Shown here in pieces: positions 8,274 through 14,175 of a stretch of 14,175 bases of DNA. A program made the translations under genes and the position numbers. The notes beneath the pieces are model-generated. The model saw nothing but the letters and a program-made list of their open reading frames with translations. It was not told the DNA's origin and ran no database searches. This DNA comes from DATKQI01 sp035532755. GTDB taxonomy: Bacteria > Pseudomonadota > Alphaproteobacteria > Acetobacterales > Acetobacteraceae. The stretch's first letter is position 1. Every line of letters begins with the position of its first letter. Location of the stretch: the NCBI GenBank assembly GCA_035532755.1, contig DATKQI010000244.1:1-14175 (forward strand), in the 5' to 3' direction.

Positions 8274-9092
8274 TCAGCTTTCCCCTACCGGCCCAGACGT
8301 CGTGCTCGGTAACGACAGGAAGCGGCGTATATGCTCGACCATCTCCCGCGGTGGTGAGGCGTGCAGGTAACCACGGCGGGTCACACCGATGCCGAGCCGT
8401 TTGAAGTCGGCCATCGACTCGGCCATCTTCAGCACCGAGGTCAAGCCGTCGACGACGGGGGCCTCGTCAATGCGGGTGACGCCGGCGCGGGCGACTACTT
8501 CACTCAGGTAAAGTTGGCCCGGAATGATGGCCTCCGCACCCTGGGCGATGGCAGTGCGGGCTGCCTGCTTGAACTGGGCAATCATCTGTTCGGGAGCCGA
8601 CAGGCCCCTGCCGATGTCCTCGAACTGAGCATCGATCAGCATGGTCGGCAACGCGCGCGCCGCCAGACCAAGGCGCTGGATGCGCAGGTCCAGCATCTGC
8701 TCGAAGCCCTGCTGGAAGGCCAGAACGACAAAGCGGGTGGCGAGACAACTGGCGAAATGCATGGCGGACTCGCCATAGCCCACCACCGGAATGTTCAGCA
8801 GCGAGCGCGCCTCCTCCAGCGCCGGATCCTGCACGGAGCCGATGGCGAACACGTCGTAGCCCTCGGCCTCGGCGCGCAGCGCGTTCTCCAGGATAAGCTG
8901 AGTGCTTACTGTCGCCATATACGGATACTTGACCACCTCGGCCGGGGTCCAACGGCCATACACACCCTCCGGCATGCCGACGAAATCCACCGACACGTCG
9001 GGCCGTGCAATGGCCGCCACCCGGGCTTGCATGCCCCTGAAGTATTCGGGCGAGCGACCGGCTTCGATCAGGCTCTGAAACAGTATCCGCAT
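8274..9092 (-). CDS. Asp/Glu/hydantoin racemase-fold protein lacking both catalytic cysteines
   Basis: A 272-residue protein of the Asp/Glu racemase superfamily, closest in pattern to the hydantoin racemase group. In those enzymes two cysteines act as acid and base, in motifs like ACFGDP and GCAGM. Here the first site reads IGSVQDP, with Ser86 in place of Cys, and the second reads IIPGQLYL, with Gln193 in place of Cys. A two-cysteine racemase mechanism is therefore not possible. Other landmarks are kept: IPVVGYGESAMHFA near 101-114 and a C-terminal APVVDGL near 211-217. The start is supported by GGAG eight bases upstream. It is the last gene of the minus-strand operon, 27 bases after the MmgE/PrpD gene. 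It may be a lyase, an isomerase with a different mechanism, or a binding protein. Confidence 0.85.
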   Translation of the reverse strand: MRILFQSLIEAGRSPEYFRGMQARVAAIARPDVSVDFVGMPEGVYGRWTPAEVVKYPYMATVSTQLILENALRAEAEGYDVFAIGSVQDPALEEARSLLNIPVVGYGESAMHFASCLATRFVVLAFQQGFEQMLDLRIQRLGLAARALPTMLIDAQFEDIGRGLSAPEQMIAQFKQAARTAIAQGAEAIIPGQLYLSEVVARAGVTRIDEAPVVDGLTSVLKMAESMADFKRLGIGVTRRGYLHASPPREMVEHIRRFLSLPSTTSGPVGES

Positions 9093-9119
9093 GGGCTGGT
9101 CTCCGTTCAGCCGCCCCGT

Positions 9120-10493
9120 TCAGGCAGGGGCGGTAAATTCCTCCACGATGTCGCGCCATGGCCGCTGCATCTGTGCCGCCGGCAGCGCGATCATGGCTTC
9201 CGCGAGGCGGCCCAGGTGCGGGTATGTGGCGACGGTAAGCGCGCTGATCTTCTCGAGCCGCTGCGCGTCCGGGAAGGGCCGGTCGATGCCGCCGCGCGCG
9301 GAGAGGCAGGTGGCCTCCAGCGTTGTGCCGTCAGCGAACCGCAGCGTCACCTGCGCCGGTCGGTCGTGCGGTGGGGCGGGCACCGGGCCGGGCCAGGGCC
9401 GTATCGTCACCTTCGGGCGCAGCGCATCCACCCGCACATCACCAATGCTGAAGCTGGCGAAGGCAGGGGCCCCGGCCTCGCCGGTGACAAGTGCCGCGGC
9501 CAGGGCGTGCGCCATGGAGAACTTGGCCGCCAGCGTGTTGCGGGGCTGTGCGTTCTGTAGCGGCAGCGCCAGATCGTGCGTCGCCACGTCTATGGCGACG
9601 ATGCCGTCCAGCCCCCTCGCCGCGGCCGTCGGATACAGTTCCAGCACGGCCTCGACTGCCGCATGGAGGTGCTGACAACAGGCATACATTTTGGTGTAGC
9701 CGTCAAGGATCGCCCAGGCTTCGCCCAGGCCGGCGGAGAGCGCCCCTTCCACGAACCGGCCGCGCAGAACGGTGCAGTACACGTCGAAGAAGCTGCCCGG
9801 CGAGCCGGTGATGCCGGCATCGGCCCAGTCGACCGCCAGCATCCCGGCCTGCGCGCCCATCGCGGCCCAGACGTTGCGGACCAGCGCCCCGAGCGCGAGG
9901 TGATTGCGCGGCGAGGGGCCGATGAGCGTGACCGCGGCGCTCGCTGCATCCATCGCCTGTGCAGCCGACAGGCGGCGATGCAGTGCCACTACGATCGCGG
10001 CCCCCACCGCAGCGAAACGGCCGTGCGACTGCATCACCGGCGGCTGCTGGGCGAAGGCGCGGGCAATGCGCGTGATGGCCTCGTATCCCACCACGAGCGC
10101 GTGCAGCACATCCGCAAACCGTGTGCCGGCGGCCTCGGCCTCAGCCAGCAAGGCGGGCAGCAGGTATAGCCCGGCGTGGCAAGGAGTAGTACGGTAGCCC
10201 TCGTCCAGCTCCAGCCAGTTGGCCGAGACTGCATTGATCTGTGCCGCCGACCGGCGGTCGGTCCGCGGGCCGGGGCGGGCGAAGGCGGTGCCCTCCTGCG
10301 GACCGCCGGGAACGCCGAGGCGCGGCAACAGGCGCTGGAACTCCGGCTCGGCGGCGGCACCGACCATGGCGGCAATATCGTCAAACAGCACCAGGACGGC
10401 ACGGCGCAGGGCGGCCTCGGGCACGTCCTGCGGGCTGATGGAAGTGGCCCAGTCGATCAGTGCCCCCATCTCTTGGGCGCTGGTTTCGCGCAT
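9120..10493 (-). CDS. MmgE/PrpD family protein
   Basis: A 457-residue cytoplasmic protein of the MmgE/PrpD family, which includes 2-methylcitrate dehydratase, cis-aconitate decarboxylase and iminodisuccinate epimerase. Landmarks are an all-alpha N-terminal half with ELDEGYRTTPCHAG (about 95-108), GYEAITRIARA (136-146), SHGRF (156-160), and KMYACCQHLHAAVEA around 268-282, where the family has its conserved K-x-Y/F-x-x-C-type segment. The length is normal. The start at 10493 is chosen because AAGGAG (10505-10500) precedes it by six bases. An upstream ATG at 10508 overlaps the stop of the FAD gene as ATGA and would add five residues. The exact reaction cannot be told from the sequence. Confidence 0.9.
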   Translation of the reverse strand: MRETSAQEMGALIDWATSISPQDVPEAALRRAVLVLFDDIAAMVGAAAEPEFQRLLPRLGVPGGPQEGTAFARPGPRTDRRSAAQINAVSANWLELDEGYRTTPCHAGLYLLPALLAEAEAAGTRFADVLHALVVGYEAITRIARAFAQQPPVMQSHGRFAAVGAAIVVALHRRLSAAQAMDAASAAVTLIGPSPRNHLALGALVRNVWAAMGAQAGMLAVDWADAGITGSPGSFFDVYCTVLRGRFVEGALSAGLGEAWAILDGYTKMYACCQHLHAAVEAVLELYPTAAARGLDGIVAIDVATHDLALPLQNAQPRNTLAAKFSMAHALAAALVTGEAGAPAFASFSIGDVRVDALRPKVTIRPWPGPVPAPPHDRPAQVTLRFADGTTLEATCLSARGGIDRPFPDAQRLEKISALTVATYPHLGRLAEAMIALPAAQMQRPWRDIVEEFTAPA

Positions 10494-10504
10494 GGTGATC
10501 TCCT

Positions 10505-11869
10505 TCATGGGCGGAGCGATCGCGCGGCATGCTCGCCGGCAATCAGACCGAGCCCGTAAGCGCTGAGCAAGCCATTGCCGGAGAGGTAGCCATCCGCGCT
10601 GTTGCCGGAGATGCCGGCCGCCGTGCCGCCACCGGCGTAGAGGTTGGGGATCGGTGTGCCGTCCGGTCGTAGCACCCGGGCGTTGACATCCACCACCAGC
10701 CCGCCCTGGGTGTGGGCCAACGCGCCGGTGATGAGTGCACCGTAGAAGGGCGCGGCGGCGGGAATGGGCAGGGCGGCGCGACCAAAGCGATCGGGCCGGG
10801 TGCCGTCGCATTGGCGGAAGCTCGTCTCCAGCACATCGTAAGGTAAGCGGAAAGCCGCGGCCAACTGGGCCAATGTCGGCGCCGATCTGATCGCGCCCGA
10901 GGCGACGGTGTCGCGCCAATGGTCCAGCCGCGCCACCACGTCGAACATGCGCTGGTCGAAGAAGGCCACCGCCACGCCGTCCGGCTGGGCCAGCACCTCC
11001 CGCGCGAATTCCGAATAACCTTGGTCCTCGCGCGCGAAACGCCGGCCCTCGCGGTTGACGATGACGGCGCCGAGCTGGGGGATTTCCGGCACCAGCCTGG
11101 TACCGTAGCCGGCGCAGACCAAGCCATGACCCTGGTAGCTCGTCATGTGCACCACCGCGGCGCCGAGTTCTAGCCCCCAGCGGATCGCGTCGCCGGTATT
11201 GCCCTGCACACCGATACAATCGACACCGGCCATTTCCGGGATGTACTGCGCGACCATCGCCGGGTTGGCGCCGAAGCCGTCGCAGGCGAGGATCACGCGC
11301 CGCGCGCCGAGCCGCTGATCTTCGTCGCTGCTGGCGCGCACGCCGATGATGGTGCCTGTGGCATCGGCGATGAGGCCGGCCCCCGGGGTGCGGTCGGCGT
11401 GGGTGACGTTGTCCATCCCCGCGATCGCGCGACGCAGCGCCGTAATCAGTGGCGCGCCGGTGCGGCCGGGGCCGTTGTGCAGGCGTAGCGTGGAGAAGCC
11501 GAAGCGGCTGGAATCGGTGTTCAGCTCCAACGGAACACCGAGTTCCTCCTCGAAGATGGCGATGATCTCAGGCGAGCGGGCGCATAGCGTCCGCACGATC
11601 TCGGCATTAGCTTGGTTCTTATTCTTAGCCAGAATGTCGGCGGCCATCTGCTCGACCGAATCCCGCACGCCAGCTTCGCGTTGGTGGCGCGTGCCAGCGG
11701 CGGCGAGCGAGCCGGAGGCGATCTCGGCGTTGCACCCCAGACGCGAATCTTTCTCCAGCAGCACCACATCCAGCCCATGCTGACCGGCGCGATAGGCGGC
11801 CATCAGCCCGCACGCTCCGCCACCTATGACGACCACGTCGGCGCTGAGGTCGAACTGCCTTTCGTCCAT
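10505..11869 (-). CDS. FAD-dependent oxidoreductase, fumarate reductase/TcuA-like (FAD_binding_2)
   Basis: A 454-residue soluble flavoprotein related to fumarate-reductase flavoproteins, 3-ketosteroid dehydrogenases and tricarballylate dehydrogenase. The N-terminal Rossmann motif is VVVIGGGACG (glycines 16, 18, 21), with an acidic end-of-strand Glu39 for the ribose. SGSLAAAGTRHQREAG near 52-67 and HTQGGLVVD in the C-terminal third are typical of this group. The final flavin-contact block runs from PIPNLYAGGG to YLSGNGLLSAYGLGLIAG. No signal peptide or heme-binding CxxCH is present, so it is neither a periplasmic flavocytochrome nor membrane-anchored. It probably introduces or removes a C=C bond in a carboxylate-containing substrate. 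It follows the regulator by 12 bases and is coupled to the MmgE/PrpD gene by an ATGA overlap. Confidence 0.88.
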   Translation of the reverse strand: MDERQFDLSADVVVIGGGACGLMAAYRAGQHGLDVVLLEKDSRLGCNAEIASGSLAAAGTRHQREAGVRDSVEQMAADILAKNKNQANAEIVRTLCARSPEIIAIFEEELGVPLELNTDSSRFGFSTLRLHNGPGRTGAPLITALRRAIAGMDNVTHADRTPGAGLIADATGTIIGVRASSDEDQRLGARRVILACDGFGANPAMVAQYIPEMAGVDCIGVQGNTGDAIRWGLELGAAVVHMTSYQGHGLVCAGYGTRLVPEIPQLGAVIVNREGRRFAREDQGYSEFAREVLAQPDGVAVAFFDQRMFDVVARLDHWRDTVASGAIRSAPTLAQLAAAFRLPYDVLETSFRQCDGTRPDRFGRAALPIPAAAPFYGALITGALAHTQGGLVVDVNARVLRPDGTPIPNLYAGGGTAAGISGNSADGYLSGNGLLSAYGLGLIAGEHAARSLRP

Positions 11870-11881
11870 GCCGCTCGCCGC

Positions 11882-12430
11882 CTATTCTGTGATCTTGGTG
11901 CCCGCCCGGTGGATTACTTGGCACAAGCGGTCGCAGTCCTTGCTTTCGATGACGATCGGCTGGTCCCATAGCGCGAAAAGCGCTTGGGGGCCACTTCGCG
12001 CCGGCCGCGCGGTGCCGTTCGAGTCCGGGAATCGGGTGGAACTCCAGCGACCGGTCCAGCGACTTGCGCCGAGTACCTGGTTGAGCACCATATCGAAGGG
12101 CTCGATGGTGGAGACATTGACGCTGAGGCCGATCGTGCCGGACGGCCGGCTGTCGCCGGGATCGCGTGTCTCCGGCGGCTGTAGGACGTGGGGCCCGCGT
12201 CCGACGCGGCTGACGACGAGGCCGCGGCGCTCTGCCTCGGTATAGCCCTTGGTGACCGTCCCGACGGTGACACCGAGCCGCTCCGCCAGTGCGCGCTGGA
12301 TGGGCAGGCGCACGCCGGGGACGAGCGTGCCTGCGGCGAGATCACGCCGGAGTGGCTCGACAATGGTCTGGTAAATCGGGCGTTGTCTGGTCAGTAAGGC
12401 TTCCCACACGCGAACGGATGCTCCTTCCAT
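11882..12430 (-). CDS. Truncated MocR/GntR-type transcriptional regulator (probably decayed)
   Basis: The N-terminal part is a good GntR winged helix of the MocR type: RPIYQTIVEPLRRDLAAG, LPIQRALAERLGVTVGTVTKGYTEAERRGLV and VGRGPHV. MocR regulators carry about 350 more residues of an aminotransferase-like domain that binds PLP and an effector. Here the similarity breaks near VLNQVLGA. A neighbouring frame then continues it for about 25 residues (LEFHPIPGLERHRAAGAKW, about 12064-11990), after which it ends. This suggests a one-base frameshift plus a large deletion. The start at 12430 (MEGASVRVW) fits the family; an ATG at 12487 has AAGGAG four bases before it and would give 201 residues. It is the first gene of the minus-strand operon. 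The DNA-binding domain might still work, but effector sensing should be lost. Confidence 0.7.
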   Translation of the reverse strand: MEGASVRVWEALLTRQRPIYQTIVEPLRRDLAAGTLVPGVRLPIQRALAERLGVTVGTVTKGYTEAERRGLVVSRVGRGPHVLQPPETRDPGDSRPSGTIGLSVNVSTIEPFDMVLNQVLGASRWTGRWSSTRFPDSNGTARPARSGPQALFALWDQPIVIESKDCDRLCQVIHRAGTKITE

Positions 12431-12448
12431 ACGCACAATATATGCACA
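12430..12448. promoter_or_regulatory. Direct repeat and AT-rich core just upstream of the regulator gene
   Basis: On the plus strand TACGCACA (12430-12437) and TATGCACA (12441-12448) form an 8-base direct repeat with one mismatch, one helical turn apart (11 bases). MocR regulators often bind direct repeats near their own promoter, so this is a candidate operator. On the minus strand the same stretch contains TATATT six bases before the ATG at 12430, which could serve as a -10 element for a leaderless transcript. No good -35 was seen. Confidence 0.35.
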
Positions 12449-12599
12449 CAATGCGGGGTGAGGCGAGCAAGCGGCGGCGTGCCGCATCCGGCTCCTTGGT
12501 GATCACCCCCCACGGCTGTTCAATGAGAGGTGGCCGGCTTCGTCGAGACAGCGTTTCGCCCTCGATAAGTGGAGCCTCTGCCCATTTGGTTCATTGTGT

Positions 12600-12662
12600 G
12601 CCGTTGTCGGGGCATCGCGCAGGGAGGGCGTAGCCCGACCGGAGTGATGCCCCGACAACGGC
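12600..12662. repeat. 17-bp perfect inverted repeat, possible palindromic mobile repeat
   Basis: Arms 12600-12616 (GCCGTTGTCGGGGCATC) and 12646-12662 are exact reverse complements with a 29-base loop that itself holds GGGCGTAGCCC. There is no adjacent T-run. The element lies in the debris between the regulator and an IS630 stump. It resembles REP- or MITE-like dispersed palindromes, or the end region of an insertion element. Only one copy was seen in this window. Confidence 0.8.
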
Positions 12663-12717
12663 GGCGAAATTCACGCTGCCGCGCACCGTGGCAGATGGTC
12701 GAAATAGGCACGGTCCG

Positions 12718-12837
12718 GATGATGGCCGAACGCTCGACATGGTGGGCCGGCGCGGTGCGTGAGCGGGCGAGTGCGGACAGTGTGGCGCGCGCCTCTTCGC
12801 TCAGGCACAGCGCCATGGTGCTGGGTTTGCGCGGCAT
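12718..12837 (-). pseudogene. N-terminal fragment of an IS630-family transposase
   Basis: The first 40 or so residues of a minus-strand frame resemble the helix-turn-helix start of IS630-type transposases: a short basic leader, LSEEARATLSALARSRTAP, then HHVERSAII, matching the usual LSxEERxxLExLxRSRTAPxxLVERAxI pattern. After SAII the similarity stops; nothing of the rest of the helix-turn-helix region or of the DDE catalytic domain follows. The frame stays open to 12520, but the remainder reads through the palindromic repeat and looks non-coding. It is probably a stump left by a deletion. Confidence 0.6.
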
Positions 12838-12897
12838 TTGGTGTCTTCCGGAATTGCAACCAACTTCCGGCTGGTTGGCCCAGCGCCCGTGGTCGGG

Positions 12898-13287
12898 TCA
12901 ACAGGGCTGAAAAAACGGCTCGCTCTCGATCAGGTGCAGGGCTTCCGTCAGGGGCAGGCGCTCAAACACACGATGCCACTCGCCGGTATGCCGGTGCCAC
13001 AAAAGATCGAAGCAGTCCCGGCTGACGTAGTCCAGGCGGGCAAAGGGTGCGTCGAACTCAGCCGCCACGGATTGGGGATCATCCGAACGGTAACGCGTGA
13101 ACAACCGATACTTGTTGCCATGCCACTTGCCATCGATGGCGACCGGATAGTTGAACGTGGCGGAAGGACGGATCTCAGGCAGGAACCGCGGCCGCAGCAC
13201 CTCGGCGATGAGCCTCTCGCAAGCCGCGGTGATCGCCGCCTTCTCCGCCGGCGGCGGTTGGTTGCCCGCCCGGCCACCGACATACAC
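12898..13287 (-). CDS. Conserved hypothetical protein (about 129 residues)
   Basis: I recognise the overall pattern as a widespread small uncharacterised protein but cannot name its family with certainty. The core runs from LRPRFLPEIRPSATFNYPV through GKWHGNKYRLFTRYRSD, EFDAPFARLDYV and FDLLWHRHTGEW to the C-terminal LTEALHLIESEPFFQP. It is rich in aromatic and charged residues, with no signal peptide or membrane segment. The frame is open to an ATG at 13392, but those extra 35 residues are low-complexity Arg/Ala/Pro. The GTG at 13287, with GAGAGG seven bases before it, fits the family length better. It stands alone, with no operon partner. Confidence 0.65.
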   Translation of the reverse strand: MYVGGRAGNQPPPAEKAAITAACERLIAEVLRPRFLPEIRPSATFNYPVAIDGKWHGNKYRLFTRYRSDDPQSVAAEFDAPFARLDYVSRDCFDLLWHRHTGEWHRVFERLPLTEALHLIESEPFFQPC

Positions 13288-13722
13288 CCAGACACCTCTC
13301 GCCACGGCCGCCCCGTCCGCTGCCCTGGATGTTCTAGCCTCCCTTCCCCGCCGCGGCCACAGTCGCGCCGGGGGGGCGGTTTCGATCACCAATTCGGAAT
13401 CGCTGTACTAGTCGAGTGTTGCCGAAGCGATGGCGGTGCCTGCGTCCTCACGCCCGCCTGCCGGTTGCGGTCCATTCATCGCCGCGGAACAGGCATTCCT
13501 AACCCATCTCGATCAGTTCACGCTCGCCGATTGTCGCATTCCCGGTCTTGCCCGATGGCTACTGCCGGCCTATGTCAGTAAATCGGTACCTTGAATACTC
13601 GTTCGAACTCGGCATAGTTTCCTCGATGTTGATCGACATGAAAAGGACGCGTTGATGCCCCAGCCTGACGGCCCGACTTGGTGCTTCGTCCCGACGGCCG
13701 GCCGCGTCGCCGAGCGCCATCG
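13288..13722. other. Intergenic stretch between the hypothetical gene and nnrS, with only tiny ORFs
   Basis: No convincing gene is visible. A plus-strand frame from ATG 13430 to TGA 13594 encodes 54 residues (ending LPAYVSKSVP). It has no strong ribosome-binding site and no family resemblance that I can defend. Two shorter frames follow: 13572-13655 (27 codons) and 13655-13726 (23 codons). They touch each other (TGATG), and the second overlaps the nnrS start (GTGA). The second has AAGGA at 13643-13647, seven bases before its ATG, so a coupled leader peptide is possible but unproven. Confidence 0.3.
13629..13642 (+). promoter_or_regulatory. FNR/NnrR-like binding box upstream of nnrS
   Basis: TTGAT-CGAC-ATGAA matches the FNR/CRP-family consensus TTGAT-N4-ATCAA with one mismatch. 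It lies about 80 bases before the nnrS start. In many proteobacteria nnrS is controlled by FNR-family regulators responding to low oxygen or nitric oxide, so the context fits. No clear -10 box is seen at the spacing expected for activation. Confidence 0.45.
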
Positions 13723-14175
13723 GTGACCGTCATCCCCCGCTACCGCCCGCACCAGGGTCCCTTCCTGCTGTCGGCCGGATTTCGTCCGTTCTTCCTGGCG
13801 GCCGGGCTCGCCGCCGCGGCGGCAATCCCGCTGTGGCTGCTGGCCTTCGCCGGAATCGCGCCGCTGCCGAGCGCGTTTCCGCCACTCGTCTGGCACGTGC
13901 ACGAGATGGTGTTCGGCTTCGGCCTCGCCACCGTCGCCGGGTTCCTGTTCACCGCAGTTCCCAACTGGACCGGGCGCATGCCGCTGCAGGGCGCGGGCCT
14001 CGGGTGGCTGGTCGGCCTGTGGGTCCTCGGCCGGATCACGGTGTTCGGTTCGGCCTGGACCGGCGCGGCGGTGGCGGCGCCGCTCGACCTCGCCTTTCCC
14101 GCCGCGCTCGTGGCCGTGATGGGACGCGAGATCCTGTCCGGGCGCAACTGGCGTAACCTGCCGGTCCTTGCCGCC
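13723..14175 (+). CDS. nnrS: NnrS family protein, N-terminal part (runs off the window)
   Basis: NnrS is a heme- and copper-containing inner-membrane protein linked to nitric-oxide metabolism and stress. The 151 residues visible include the family opening IPRYRPHQGPFLLSAGFRPFFLA-type segment (residues 4-25), a first membrane helix around 24-43, the conserved W-H-x-H-E-M motif at 57-62 (candidate metal-ligand histidines 58 and 60), then GFLFTAVPNWTGR (73-85) and further helices. The frame is open to the last base; full proteins have about 400 residues and twelve membrane segments, so more than half is missing. The GTG at 13723 matches the usual family N-terminus; a GTG at 13681 would add fourteen unlikely residues. 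The Shine-Dalgarno sequence is weak. Confidence 0.9.
   Translation, partial: MTVIPRYRPHQGPFLLSAGFRPFFLAAGLAAAAAIPLWLLAFAGIAPLPSAFPPLVWHVHEMVFGFGLATVAGFLFTAVPNWTGRMPLQGAGLGWLVGLWVLGRITVFGSAWTGAAVAAPLDLAFPAALVAVMGREILSGRNWRNLPVLAA

Noticed and set aside
8361..9560. Long plus-strand frame of 399 codons opposite the racemase and MmgE/PrpD genes
   Set aside because: It is antisense to two well-supported genes and its product is His/Arg/Gly-rich without any domain pattern; typical of high-GC shadow frames.
9120..11219. A 699-codon open minus-strand frame read as one large protein
   Set aside because: Only the last 457 codons are the MmgE/PrpD protein; the upstream part runs out of frame through the FAD gene and has no family pattern.
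12838..13581. Plus-strand frame of 247 codons
   Set aside because: It lies opposite the conserved hypothetical gene, has an arginine-rich product and shows no recognisable motif.
1..14175. CRISPR array, tRNA or rRNA genes
   Set aside because: No regularly spaced repeats and no tRNA- or rRNA-like segments were noticed on either strand by eye.

Overview
The window is high-GC bacterial DNA. Gene style (long overlapping operons, frequent GC-ending codons, NnrS, HAAT-type transporters) suggests a proteobacterium, most likely an alphaproteobacterium of the Rhodospirillales/Acetobacteraceae kind; this is an impression from gene style, not a computed assignment.

Layout. Positions 1-317 hold a strong inverted repeat (23-86) and a possible promoter. 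From 318 to 8092, eight plus-strand genes are packed with small gaps or 4-base overlaps. They are a Tat-exported LivK-type binding protein, two LivH/LivM permeases, two LivG/LivF ATPases, a second binding-protein-like gene of the NMT1/THI5 fold without an export signal, a 2-oxoglutarate/Fe(II) oxygenase of the isopenicillin-N-synthase type, and a tandem isochorismatase-fold hydrolase. Facing them, from 12430 down to 8274, is a minus-strand operon: a truncated MocR/GntR regulator, an FAD-dependent oxidoreductase of the fumarate-reductase type, an MmgE/PrpD protein, and an Asp/Glu/hydantoin-racemase-fold protein. The two operons converge at about 8093-8273.

Taken together, the genes look like an uptake and degradation island for one small nitrogen- and/or carboxylate-containing compound: an ABC importer, an oxygenase, an amidase-type hydrolase, a dehydrogenase, a dehydratase/epimerase-type enzyme and a racemase-fold enzyme. 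I do not recognise the set as a named pathway. Several members carry altered catalytic residues: the second isochorismatase domain lacks its cysteine, the racemase-fold protein lacks both cysteines, and the regulator has lost nearly all of its aminotransferase-like domain through a frameshift and a deletion.

From 12488 the sequence changes to intergenic debris: a palindromic element (12600-12662), the N-terminal stump of an IS630-type transposase (12718-12837, minus) and a small conserved hypothetical gene (12898-13287, minus). The right edge holds the start of nnrS (13723 to the end, incomplete), a heme/copper membrane protein of nitric-oxide metabolism, preceded by an FNR-like box at 13629-13642.
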